A stretch of 64,000 nucleotides of DNA, from contig OZ316893.1 in the NCBI GenBank assembly GCA_973895155.1, positions 25,048,001-25,112,000 on the forward strand, given 5' to 3'. A model generated the notes under the pieces. That model was not told where the DNA came from, ran no database searches, and saw nothing but the letters and a program-made list of their open reading frames with translations. Positions within the stretch are counted from its first letter, which is position 1; every line of letters begins with the position of its first letter. Positions 47,701 through 58,857 of the stretch are shown piece by piece. Made by a program: the position numbers and the translations under genes. This stretch comes from Marsupella aquatica. Lineage: Eukaryota; Marchantiophyta.

Positions 47701-49435
47701 ATTTGGTGGGCTTTTGCTGTTGTCAAAATAGGGGCAAAAGCCTTTGAATACTCGTTGTACATTCTTTCATGCTATATCAGACTTTGTGGTCTATCTAGCT
47801 TGCGCACGGAGATAACTCATGTTATAGTTATCAGTCATTTCTATCGGTTGACCTGATATTAGTTGTCATGTCATCTCAAAGAGGCCGCTGAGTTTTCAAA
47901 TTTCTTTCACTGTGTACGGACACCCATGTCGTCGGGGTGGAGCATAGGGAAGCAGCAAACCCAAGCCAGGATTATGCATCCGGACCAGTCTTCTCCCTTG
48001 ATGAGTGTCGTGCTTGGCCTAAGTCGAGCGAACTAACTTCCAACACTAACTAACAATCCTCTTTCTATAGCCCTGGGTTACTAGGCTGCGCACCAACATA
48101 AATTGATTACCAAAAATATTTCCTGTGACCCTTACACTACTACTACTGCATGGAAAGCCCCTTGGATATTCAAAGAACTTGCCCACCATTGATCAAAGAG
48201 TGGTATCAAAGTGCGGATTACTTTGCGGAAGGCATCATGGGTATGCATAGTTCTCGTGGTCCTAACCTTTGGCTTTGGAGTCCTTTTTACTGGCTTCCGC
48301 ACCCGACATCCTATCATGAAAATATCCGGACCAGGTACAATGCTGTGAAATTGGTCTAGGTTATCCTGGACGTCCACTCAGAGCGCTCTACCTCGTCCAA
48401 ACCTCCACCAAGTACCTCTCCACTGCTGACTCCAGGGTCACAAGACGACACTCAATAGCAGAGGTGAGCTTTCCGGCAGTATCTGAACCACCCGGGGGAT
48501 AGGGAAAAAGGGAGGACTACCTCTTTTCCCCTCAGCTACCCCCGGACAGGGCGTACTCTACCTAGTGTAAGGTATGAAAGGCCTTCGTCCGATGGGGGAT
48601 TCCACAGGACGTTGTCCGGGTGACCGTGTTTTCTGGCAAGAGCATGTTGGCTCTTTTGAAGTTAACCTTGCATGCTCATAAGTTCTACACTAAAATCAAA
48701 ATGATAATTCTAGTAACAAAGGTAGTGGGTATTAAGAAAGGTTCAGGTGAAACTAAAATACTGTTAAACCTTACTTCACCATACTTGCGGACCAACACAT
48801 CACGAAAATTAGTTTTCTTACGACATATGATCCTAATATCTCCAAGAGAAAATGAAACAGGAATATCCTCCGGACTCCTATTCAGATCCATGACTTCAAT
48901 AAAGGACAAAGATGATGCACTCCTACTCCTCTCGGTACGACACCATTGGGTATATTATTGGCTCGTTAGAAACCATAACAACAGTTGCAAACTGAGCTCC
49001 AAAATGATAGGTTAGATGTTGCCTCATAGATGGTTTGTCTAAAAGATGGACTCTAATCAAAAACGGATTACGAAGGGGAAGATCAAGGATAACTCTCTCT
49101 CCTGGATTCATGATGACTCTTTTATTCCTTTGCTATCCGGGCCAAAGGACGCCCCACCCCTATATTTCCAAAGAAACCTTATTCCCTAAGGTCCCATCTA
49201 TAAGTCTACCACTCATTCTTTTGCTATCCGGGCCAAAGGACGCCCCACTACTATGTTCAAAGCACAAAATAGCTTCACAACCTTGAATGATAAACACTGC
49301 GGAATGAGGAGAGATTGCCCCTCACCACTTTATTTATAGTGCACACCAAGAGGGTATGGATCAAGCCCAAGCACTTGGATGAAGGCCAAGTGTCAAACAT
49401 CTAATACCTAAGAGTGTGCTAGTATTGTTCATAGT
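47701..49435. other. no gene recognised
   Basis: A possible minus-strand frame pair at 49111-48685 shows a Lys/Arg-rich stretch but no family. A block around GGGCCAAAGGACGCCCCAC is repeated at 49139 and 49233, with surrounding similarity of about 90 bp. TGGTATCAAAGTGC at about 48202 recalls a retrotransposon primer-binding site, but with no LTR found I do not claim one. Confidence 0.3.
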
Positions 49436-49690
49436 TGGTGAAACTACTTTTAGTAGGTGGAACTACCATGCGTTGGTGGAACTACTATGCGTTGGTGGAC
49501 CTACTATGCGTTGGTGGACCTACTGTGCGTTGGTAGAACTACTGTGCGTTGGTAAAACTACTGTACATTGGTAGAACTACTGTGCGTTGATAAAACTACT
49601 ATAGTTGGTAGAACTACTATGCGTTGGTGAATATTATTGTAGTTGGTGGAACTACTCATATGCATTGGTGGAACTACTATAGTCCGTTAA
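49436..49690 (+). repeat. ~20-bp minisatellite, about 12 units
   Basis: Degenerate tandem copies of GTTGGTGGAACTACTATGC with single-base changes (GGACC, AAAACT, CTGTGC). Units shorten and lose the TATGC part toward the 3' side. No coding frame. Confidence 0.8.
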
Positions 49691-50276
49691 TATAGCTAAA
49701 GAAGTTTAATAAAATCTAAATTTAATAATCTAACTACCAAATTACTTATATAATCTATAGCATATTAAAACAAACAGTTTTTTATAACTTAAAAGAAAAT
49801 CACGACAACGTAGACAAGAGACAAAGCATAGAGATTAAATTCCAGCTAGACCCCTAAGCTCAACTCGACCTTGCTGCTCTTCATCCTTACTCTTGTTGTA
49901 GGCGAGACACATGGTCATAAAATGATTGAGTCATCCGATCTTGACACAGGTTCGGACAGTCTACAATACAGGGGAAAGCAACCTCCTGTTGTCACTATTG
50001 TTAGTATTCGAACCTCACTTCCTCAACAACAATCTCCACTGGGAATTCAACGAGGACTGACGTATTGAAATGGGAATAGAACATTGCACATCAACGCAGA
50101 TCTGCTTGCAAGAATGCACACTATGTAACTGAATAATGTTCCCCCCTAACCACTTCAGTCTGGGGGTTTAAATACTTTACAATTGGTCCTAAGAAAGGGG
50201 GAATGGCCACCTTGATCCTAACTAACTATTTTTTCTTCCTAACCTAGTTCTACTTGCCGATCCTTCCATCCTCTAT
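49691..50276. other. no gene recognised
   Basis: AT-rich at 49690-49830, then ordinary sequence. It probably includes the decayed 3' end of the element whose ORF remnant begins upstream on the minus strand. Confidence 0.35.
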
Positions 50277-53200
50277 TCAAGCAAGTGACGGCCCTAATCC
50301 TCTCTCATGTGCGGCCTCCCACTCGGCTGCCTCTGCATCTCTTGTCACCACTGCATCAATTCGATGGCAAGCCCAACGCTCATGATGCAGCTCATTCCGC
50401 TGCCTTAGGCATTGTTCTACCCTTTCCCCCAGCGTCTCGCCCGCGACTACCCACCAATTGTGGTACTCTTCATAAATGTTAGTCTCCCATTCCTCCTCCA
50501 GCTGGATATCGTCATCCACAGTGCAGGATTGGGTTGGTATACCATGATGTACCCCCAAGTGGGCGCTGGTGGTCCTCTGCATCTAATTATGGGGTCCTCC
50601 CCTGTGAAGAACTCAGCGTCTATCAATAAATTGTACATCCACGCGGCTGCTGGTCCTACTGGTCCTGCTCGGCTAAACAACTTCCACATAATAATACCTT
50701 TACATTGCATCTCCCCATTAAGACCCACGTTAACCTCGCCTGCTCATCCGAATCGATCCACTACCTCAATTAAAGAACGCGCAAAATAGTACCATCGGAA
50801 GTAGCGGGGGTCCGCAAGTGAATGCCCGAAAGGATATTGACGTGTCAGGGCATTTATCCATCACCTGAGTTGAGCCAAAAGGCTTGATGGTGGATTGTCC
50901 TCATGCTGGGGCAGTTGTATCCAAACCTGGGGATCATGCTATCATATCGAGTGATATACAGCTATAGGGTTGGTCTCCAAGTATAGACCAAACCCGTCCT
51001 CATCTACAAGTTCTCGAAAGAACTGATGTGGTGTCCAGAAGGCCGCAAGTCCAAAGTAATTTCCTAATCTATAATTATGTACACTTGCTTCTAGCTATCT
51101 AATTACATTCTCCGTAGGGGTTACCTTTTCCCAAAATGATGTCTTTCTCCCAAATACCCACACGCAAATCAGTCGGATCGAAGGGAAACTTGTCAGTTCA
51201 GATAGTATCCCCCGCACAGGCCACTGCGGCCGGATCCCTACCTAGCTAATAGAAGTGAGTCATGGCAAGGTGACTGAACTGGGGTAAGACAGGAAGGTCT
51301 ACGAAGCTCATCCACTCCTTGGATACTATAAGGTGGGAGGTGAAGTAGGGATTGAAGATAACCCTCCTCCCATTCCACTCTGTATTATGCCATCCTGCCG
51401 TCTAGAGAAAAGTAACCAGGCAAGGGAGTGCGTACTTCCCAGAGTTGGTTTGGATCTCCCTTGCCGCCCAGGATTTCATAACTACTTCTACTAAATCAAA
51501 GACTTTCCTATGTAATGCTAAACAATAGAACCAGTGAAGCTTCCGTGCCGGACAGTCGGTTTGCATGGTGTTTGCATCTGCCATCAGCGCTATGTAATGA
51601 GGGTGGCCAGCGTGCTCTCTCTAGTTTGGACAGCAAGATTTACGTGACTCTGCTGTTGGCCATCCCTCCTAATCTAAAGTACAAGTCTTCGGGTTGGGTA
51701 AACCTTATAGCTCCCGACCATTCGAAGAACAACAGCATAAACCTGATCCGGACTGGGATTTCATGCCATATCTGCTCACAATTGTCTGGACAAATAGCCC
51801 TCTTGTTAACTCTTGCTGCAGCTAAAATAATACGAAAGGTTTCTAAACCTATAGCTTCATCAATTTCAATAGTATTCCGGGATGCTATATTTTGTCCAAT
51901 GAATATTTTCCACGAGTTTATGCTCACCTTCCTGAGTTGCTCTAGCTTTCTCTTGTGCACCGGATCTGCTAGTGCTTCCTTCAACAATTTAGCCGCCGTG
52001 GCAACTTCGTCTCTCAAGCTCTGTACTTCCAGATCCCAGGCCTCGTAGGTATCCTTCGGGATCCGAACTACCTTATCCCATTGCTAGATGAGCTCCTTAC
52101 CAGCTACATCTTGCAGCCATCTTGTCCTTTCCCTCTCTCTTCTTTGTTCTTCTTTCTCTAATGCCGCAACGTATGTCTGCTTCTCCCCCAATTGCCCTTG
52201 TAGCTCACAATTTATTTTCTCCGCTTCTTGGAGCTTATTCTCACACTCCAAAGCCCCTAGTCTGGCTGACACTTCCTTCTCGGCCAGTACTTCCGCAACT
52301 TTTCCTTGTTCAGCCAACTGGTCAACCAGCCGGATTGCCAACTGTTCTCCTTCTCCTACCCTCTGCTCCAGCCCTTCAATTTCCCTCTACAGCTTGTCGG
52401 CCTTTTGTTGGGATACATAGCCACATAATGCATGTTGGGCGGTCACCTCCTTCAAATCTTCACCAAGTTTCCGCCAGATGCTCTGTTCACGTCGTAGCTG
52501 CTGGTCTCTTCGCTCAAGGGCTGCTTTTGCCTTATGGACCTCAGTTTGTAGGTCCGCTTCCCCTTCTTTGGCAGTGGCCATGCGGTGGCCCCATTCTTCC
52601 TCCTTGTCAGCCTACTGCTTTTGCAGCTTCTCTCTCTCCTGCTGAGCCTTTCCTAGCTTGATCTTTAGAGCTTGTGTCCCAACCTTCTCTGTCCGGACCT
52701 CTTCCTGGGCCTGTTGTAGGGCTGCGGTTGCTTCTTCATATTTCTGCCACTCCTGATCCAGTAATCCTTCTGTTTCCGTCATGTGCTTCATCATAATTTT
52801 GTTGGACGCAGACTTCTTCTATACTTTCTCGAGGAGTCGTGCAACCTTCTCTTCCAATTCGCTCATCTTCTCCGTGTTACAAGTCTTGCCCTTGGACTCC
52901 ACGACTACTATCCTCGCCATCGCCTTGGCCTCTCTCAAATCCCTCAACCAGTAGCGTAGGTCCTTTTTGTTGGGGACTGGCCTCCCTATAAAATCCAGGC
53001 GCTGAGCAAAAGTCTTCAATTCCACCAGGTTGGTAGTGTCCGGGAGTTTGGACAGTGTGGGTTGTTGGAAGGTGGCTTCCCTCCTTTCTTCTTCTCCTTC
53101 TTCCTCTTCGTCTTCTTCATCTGGGAGATTCACCGCCCTCCTCTTTCTCTTGAGGCTCTTACACCATTATTCGGCCTGCTCGCTCAGGTTTCGAAGAGCC

Positions 53201-54105
53201 TCTGCTCTCCCTTTGCTTTCTGCATCTGAATTTAGGGGTGCTTCCCCCTCTTCTTCCTCTTCATCATCTTCAAAGTCCTCCTCATTGCATTCTGGTGAAT
53301 CCACATTGACGTTGGTTGTGGACCCCAATGCCATCCCAACCTGCGGTATCCCCTAGGCCTCTACTCGATCTTCTGGCTCCGATTCATCTGAGTCTAAATC
53401 GTCCGGTGGAGCCCTATGAATTGCCTCCTGGGCACCAAACACATTGTGCACTAGAACTCCCAACTGATATGCTAACAATGAAGGGAACTTCGGACAGCCC
53501 TTTGAATTGATCATAGCGGATACACTTGCCTTCCATAACTGAAGCGGGTGGAGGCATCCCACGAACAGAGCTCTTGTGATGGCAATTCTTGGAAAGGTGG
53601 CGTGATGGTATCCGCTCTTAACCATCACCCACTTGGTGCAGGATTCTATAAAGTTCCGATACTCCTTCTGCTGGATGGCCCCATACTGCATATTCCCGTG
53701 GTTTATCCGGACCTCTCTTTGCTGCAAGAAGGCCGCCACGCCCTCTTTCTTGATTGGGTCAACTTGGTAAGTGAGCGACAATCCCCCCGCCCTGGGTAGT
53801 CCGAACATGTCGCATAGCTTTGGATTGGAGAAGGTATAAGTCTTCCCCCTATATGTAATGAACATTCCCTCGGGTGACATTGTCACCTTCGTAATTTGCA
53901 AGAAAATTTCCCTTGCTTGGGCGGTCGATAGATAGCGGTCCATCCGGACCAAGCCATAAATTCTGGCCTTGTCGAGGATTGCTCGGCTCTCCTCAATGCG
54001 CTGTACCTCCGTGATGGAGTTGTGGATCTTCTCTTTTGCGGACAAAGCTCCCTTCTTGTTTTTAGCCGAGGGAACTTCTACTCTTCGTGCTCTTGATCCC
54101 TCCAT
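50277..54105 (-). pseudogene. decayed long element ORF with coiled coil
   Basis: From the ATG at 54105 one frame runs to 51640 with no shift, interrupted by stops at about 53355, 53160, 52818, 52611, 52386 and 52083. First block (250 residues): a basic N terminus, then a domain with KVTMSPEGMFITYRGK, NPKLCDMFGLP and PRIAITRALFVGCLHPLQLW, ending in an acidic DDLDSDESE stretch. Next come Asp/Glu-rich DEEDEEEEGEEE and a long coiled coil in pieces (SELEEKVARLLEKV; ALERRDQQLRREQ; ALECENKLQEAEK). The part nearer 50277 continues in other frames (LHWFYCLALHRKVFD; GAAWMYNLL-like; DDDIQLEEEWETN). The layout (globular FGLP domain, acidic linker, coiled coil) parallels the 814-codon ORF at 44229-41785, though the sequences differ. 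It is a dead relative or analogue of that element type. No polymerase or transposase motif seen. Confidence 0.5.
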
Positions 54106-55495
54106 CTCTGCTCGATGAAATTAGTAACGTAAGCAAGGAGTAAGTGGATAGTTGCACCGCAATCAGATAGCGTATGCTTATGTTGAGAGGAGGGTTGACG
54201 AGTGCGCGAATGCTTTGTGAGGCAATTCAAGCTCGTCCCTCTACCGTAAGCTCAAAGGATTCCCTGCTTTGGTCTGCGAATGTCCGGAAGGGCGGGATGG
54301 TCCTTGTCTCGTAAGCGTGAGGTGTCTCGGTCGAGCACCCCATTGATGATGGCCCTAATCGTGGTATTATTCTGGGGGCTCCTTATGATTGCCTTCTACT
54401 CATGACTTAGTGAAGGCACGGTACCTGACGTGGTTATGTACCCAGCTTCCTCCTATTACGGCTGGCGGCGGTACTTTAAATACTATTTATGACTATCCCA
54501 ACCGTATTAGGGTAATGATTAAGCTTTACTGAAATGACAGAAAAAGTTGGGGTCCACACAACCCACCTCGGCAAGGTCAGCCGAGATAGCCAGGTGTCCA
54601 TATGGTACAGATATAGGATTTTACCAATCTGTTTGTTCAAAATTTTGTTTCGGCAAAAAATTGGTTTGTTTCCCATTTTTTGTCAATACACCTATCTTGG
54701 CACGTCCAGCCAAGATTGAGTCAATCTCAGTTGCCAGCTAAGTTGCACGGAGGTGCAAAGGCCCCCATCTTAATTACGCAGCAGAGATTCCAAAAATTGG
54801 AAGACTAAAAGATTGATAACTAATGAAATAGTTTACTCCTTGCACGCGAGGATCAGACATTTGATCTGTCGAGGAAACCTATTTTTGATGGTATATTGGT
54901 TGATTATATCAGAGGCTCTTGACCATGTGACTATGGTGGTAGCAGCATCGGGCCCATGCTGGAAACATAGCAGAATGATCAGTGCTAAGGGTTTACTACA
55001 GAGGATTCTAAGTAGTAGACCTAGACGCCTGGACTCCTACTATGACTCAAGGATGCTTTTACATTGAGTCAATAATCTCATCAGTTATTAGTGAAGTCTA
55101 TCAGCCAACCTGATATGAGCTCGCAGGTCATCTCGAAGTCGAAGCCAAGATGCAAATAAAAAAACTTCATAAAAAAAGATTCATGTTCAAAATTTGAGGG
55201 ATTAACTATGGCATCCATACTGTATGTACACCCCATCTTGGAGGTCAGCCAAGATGGGGCACATTTGAACAATACGTACAAGGAATTTCACCCCAACTTT
55301 TAGGGGGTTCATTTTCCTGAAAACTTTCCTCTCTTTTTGAAATTGTTTTGGATCTGTACACCCATCTTGGCTAGGTCAACTGACTTTGAGTCTATCTTAG
55401 CAGCCTAGCAGAGCTGCACAACTTAAGGTGTGAGGGCTTCTTGTTAGTTGTGCACTTAGACTTACTAGAATTTAGGGGGAAATGATTGACAACTC
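54106..55495. repeat. region with four ATCTTGG..CCAAGAT inverted motifs
   Basis: The motif TACAC-CC-ATCTTGG, 7-9 nt, CCAAGAT occurs at 54560-54590, 54690-54720 and 55228-55260, with a fourth decayed copy at 55357-55395. The third is a perfect 11-bp stem (CCCCATCTTGG, 55231-55241, with 55249-55259) around AGGTCAG. The loop word AGGTCA is shared by copies 1, 3 and 4. The copies sit in related T-rich surroundings, in two blocks 660 bp apart. No protein gene recognised. Confidence 0.6.
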
Positions 55496-56204
55496 GAGGT
55501 ATATGCTTGATGGGACCCTTGGCAAAACTTTTTAATGTGACGGACCCCTATGGAAGTTTTGTTACTTAGTAGGACCCCCTTTAATGAGCAATACATGATG
55601 TTCTTCTAAATGGAAGAACTACACAGTTTTTTGGCTTAAGCTTACCACGTCGTTGTGCAGTTTTGTTCTATAATTTACCAAGTTGCTTTGTTTGTGGTCA
55701 GGGTCGCCCTTTGCAATTTCCTACAGTCTACTAAGGCAGTCTTTTGTTGTTGTTTGGTGAATACATTATGGTTTATGTCTTCAAATCAATCAGGGTTTGG
55801 TAGTGGCACTTCCTTATCGCCGGTTTTAGGGGCGATCATTGTTTTGTCATGGATTTTGGTCATTTTATTATATGGGCGGAGGGGATGGCATTATGGTGAT
55901 TTTTTGTTGGCTGGGGTTTCTGATTTTTCTTGCTGATGACATTTGTGACTTGTGAGAGGCTTTTGCAATCTATTTCATGAAAGGGGTTTGTCGATCATGG
56001 CGAGCTACACAACATTGGGAAAACACTACATTTGATGTTTGGGTTACTTTTCTAGAAATGTTAACTTTGCCTGTGTGTGGAGTACTTTCTTCCCCCTCTT
56101 TCTATTCATCATCTCTGGCTATTCAAACAAGGAGACCGTTCCCTCGGATTCTGGAGTTACTAAGCACATCCGGGACATACTTAGTCCAATCCGATGGATA
56201 GGCC

Positions 56205-56278
56205 CATGCTTGGAAAGATTCGAACTCTCAACCCCCAAATCCGTAGTTTGGTGCTCTATCCAATTGAGCTACAAGCAC
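56205..56278 (-). tRNA. trnR-ACG: mitochondrial tRNA-Arg (ACG), in NUMT
   Basis: Full 74-nt cloverleaf. GTGCTTG at the 5' end pairs with CAAGCAT (one G-U pair), the D stem is GCTC/GAGC, and the anticodon stem CCAAA/TTTGG closes the loop CTACGGA with anticodon ACG. The T arm holds GTTCGAATC. It resembles the trnR-ACG of bryophyte and fern mitochondria. Inside a nuclear insertion it is presumably inactive. Confidence 0.85.
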
Positions 56279-56461
56279 TAGTTGGCTATTCTTAAGCACT
56301 ACGTGTCGTATACGCTTGATTGCTGCGAAATAAATACGAGAAAGATATATATATATATATATACATATTTATGCTTCATCCTATTAGCTTAAGTTGTGGT
56401 ATAAAGCATCGTGAATAGCCGCATGACTAGCATATTGCGTTATTAGGCAGGCGTTCGTGCC

Positions 56462-56587
56462 ACCTGCACTCAGGAATAAAAGTGCTTTGAAGCAGGCGTG
56501 ATTCATTAAATGAAATACGCTCACGGAATAGTTGGGAATGCCGCAAGCAAAGATCATATAGCCTAACTGACTACAAGTTGAATAAGC
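56462..56587 (-). pseudogene. nad5: nad5 exon fragment (NUMT)
   Basis: 42 codons from [17 protein letters not shown] through [13 protein letters not shown] to ALLFLSAG, the conserved middle of mitochondrial NADH dehydrogenase subunit 5 (complex I proton channel subunit). Where most plants have Ser after CGI, this has Pro (CCC), a codon that C-to-U editing would change. One codon (Cys in HACFK) differs in a way editing cannot explain, fitting decay after transfer. Flanking frames leave the nad5 sequence on both sides, which suggests introns or rearrangement. Confidence 0.85.
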
Positions 56588-56889
56588 ATATTTGCTTCGT
56601 CGCTTTATATCGACTAGCATTTTTGTTCTTCGGGCGAATATTAAATTTAGTGTTTAACTTGGTGAACAAACAAATAAGTGGTCCTTCTTCAGTGAGACAA
56701 CGGAAAAACCCCAGCTACAATGACAGCAATAGACGCCCCAGAATTTTATCAGACCCAATCAGTTGCTCATTGTCCCGCGCACCGCGGATTTACCAACGGC
56801 CCCAGCGTCGGCAGATCCACCATCACCGGGTGATTCTCTGGCAATTGAAGCAAGAGAAGGCCTTGTAAAAAACGGGAAGGTCACTGATT

Positions 56890-57555
56890 TAAGAGGATTT
56901 GTTCGATAGTTTATTTACAAAAAAAGACCCGATAAACTCTTCGGTGCAAAAAGTTTTGTAACAACGCTTGAATTGCGGAAGTTTCTAACCGAGTTCCGCC
57001 TACCAAAATGACAAAGTCATCAGCATATCGTACATATAAAATTCTTTGAAAGTAAGGGTCTAGGGGATCATCATCTTTTGACGGGACTAAGTGTCCGGAA
57101 GACATTTCGATCCTTTCTTCGTAAAGCCAAGAAAGATCTTAGATCCTGAAGGGTTAGGCCCTTGCGCAATTAGCTGATTACTCAGCTGGTATCTGTGTAT
57201 AGTGCCCCGCATTCTTCCATGGACTGCGCACACACAATGTGTTGTGCACAGTTCCGACCTCCGTAGAGGCTTACTCATCGTGCTCTTGCCATAATGTGTT
57301 GCTCGAGACAAGAGGTCTACTGTAATACAAGCATTGCGTGTCAAGTCAGTTATCCTGGCCTACCTTCTGCTCTCTCAGGGCGTCCTAGCGGTGGGAGACC
57401 TGCCGTTCCCCGATTTTGACTTGCTGCTCCCGAGTAAGCCATATTACTATGGCGCCTCTGCAAGTTAAGCCTGTGCCCTAGCTTGTTAGCTAGCCTGGAT
57501 GGCACAGAGAATAGTGGATAGCTCTTCCTGTCGGACGATGTATATCCGGGCGCAC
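56890..57555 (-). pseudogene. group II intron piece with maturase fragment (NUMT)
   Basis: The intron starts at 57555 with GTGCGCCCGG, the GUGYG consensus of group II introns, directly after the cox1 exon. Further in, at 57105-56911, a frame reads LDPYFQRILYVRYADDFVIL, the YADD active-site block of a group II intron reverse transcriptase/maturase. Upstream and downstream parts of the maturase are missing or out of frame, so it is a deleted copy. By codon position after GGNHQ..LYN this is probably the intron called cox1i178. Confidence 0.7.
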
Positions 57556-57702
57556 CATTATAAAGTTGATGACTCGGTTGATGATTCCCACCGAGAATTT
57601 GATTACCGGGTTGTGCTAATTCCATACAAATTAGAACTGAAAAGCATGTACCCATTACTCCAGCAATGGCACCAAAAATTAAATATAGAGTACCTGTATC
57701 TG
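57556..57702 (-). pseudogene. cox1: cox1 exon fragment (NUMT)
   Basis: Encodes the start of cytochrome c oxidase subunit 1: [36 protein letters not shown], then LYN before the intron. Two things are odd. Between NHQ and LYN there is an extra in-frame 12 bp, CCGAGTCATCAA, which repeats CATCAA. Cys (TGT) stands where the family has Arg before MEL, which U-to-C editing would restore; ACA stands where Ile is expected, which C-to-U editing would restore. The first 15 or so codons of cox1 are absent from the upstream side, fitting another intron or a break. Confidence 0.85.
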
Positions 57703-58857
57703 TCGAGTAAAGGATTAGCATGTGAATAAATATGTGGGTCACCATGTCGGATTGTAATACTACGTTCGAGTACGAACGGTCTTTCGAATAGAAAAAGGTC
57801 CAAATTAACACCACCTTTTATGTTAGACGTGTGAATATTGGAAAAGAAATCCTTTGTATAGTGTATGCAAGTACAGGAAAGCAAAAGTAATTGTATTTTA
57901 CGTTCTATGAACGTGTTTTGGCAAATTAATTAAAATGCGCCAGAGGTGCCTTTACAATCATATTGCTTGAAACCATTGATTTCATTCAATAATCATATAA
58001 TAAAATCCCAAAGGTATTGCAGAAACCGATGTCCGTCGACGCGGGTGACCTAAGAAATTTTTGCTATCCATAAACTTGGGCCATTTGGATTTCTTGACAA
58101 AAGAAGGTTTTCTGGGCTCTCCATGCTATCTGGACTTTCCCTTCTTCTCAATCAATTGAATGCATTTTGAAAAAGTTCCAATAATAGCTGGGATTATAGG
58201 ATGCGTTGCAATCTGACGTTGCTGCCTAGTAAGTAGTAAGACATTATCAAGAGTAGTATGTTATGTTGTGAGCTGACTAGGATAGTGTTTTGATAAATGA
58301 ATAGTCATGAACATTTGATCCACATACTGTATTAGAAGTCATGATATTTCACCTATCTTTATAGCACCAGCAACTATATATTGTACCTCACTAAGTGTAT
58401 GCGTGGTAGGAGGGTGTATATGCATACAGAGATAGTTGCACCAAGAAAAACTTTAGAAACATTGGTAAAAGACGGTGGGTAGCTTGTGTGAAGTAAAATT
58501 TATGAAAACCATTGTATGATAAATATTCAAACCAGAAGACATTAACCATTGTCTTCACTTAAGTTAATTTGTAGTTTGGGCGACCGTGACCACTATTCAA
58601 TGGTTATCCCCTATTGTATATTGACCATCCAAGGTTGGGTCTCATTATCGATAGTGTTGTTTGTGGGTTCAGGCACGGTTCACTATAAATTTCACTATAG
58701 TTGTTGTTGGTCTCAGTATCAAGAAAAAACTTGTTATAGGAACTGTACAAAAACTTCTGACACAAATGTGATAGAGGGGTCCTAGTTTGTAACAATACTT
58801 TCAAAGTGTCGTATCTGGTAAAAACATTATGCCAGGGTCCCATGAAACATATACCTC

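Larger units (their letters stand above)
56130..58050 (-). other. nuclear insertion of mitochondrial DNA (NUMT)
   Basis: About 1.9 kb carrying trnR-ACG, a nad5 exon, a group II intron with maturase fragment and a cox1 exon, all on the minus strand. The limits come from comparison with the related transposon copy at 62277-63693: it runs straight across the point where this copy is interrupted, near ATTCAAACA (56121-56129) on the left and AAGAAATTTTTGCTATCC (from 58052) on the right. The alternative, a misassembly joining organelle and nuclear reads, is unlikely because both sides belong to one element. Which parts near the edges are mitochondrial cannot be told by eye. Confidence 0.75.
55496..58857 (+). 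mobile_element. TIR transposon, copy 1, split by mitochondrial DNA
   Basis: Left end GAGGTATATGCTTGATGGGA at 55496; right end complements to GAGGTATATGTTTCATGGGA at 58857. Without the insert at 56130-58050 the element is about 1.44 kb and aligns along its length, on the opposite strand, with the copy at 62277-63693 (about 1.42 kb). Shared internal lines include TACTTTCTTCCCCCTCTT with TTCATCATCTC, and TAAACTTGGGCCATTTGGATTTC. The 9 bp on each side do not match, so no target duplication is evident. No transposase frame is seen; it is probably non-autonomous. Confidence 0.7.

Noticed and set aside
48195-48220. TGGTATCAAAGTGC as a retrotransposon primer-binding site
   Set aside because: It resembles the site for initiator tRNA, but no LTR ends just before it and no gag follows.
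49436-49690. A CRISPR-like array
   Set aside because: Units are contiguous and degenerate with no unique spacers; this is a minisatellite in a eukaryotic genome.
55655-55936. 93-codon plus-strand frame with hydrophobic segments, possible organelle membrane protein
   Set aside because: It lies in the transposon part outside the mitochondrial insert, and I recognise no organelle protein in it.
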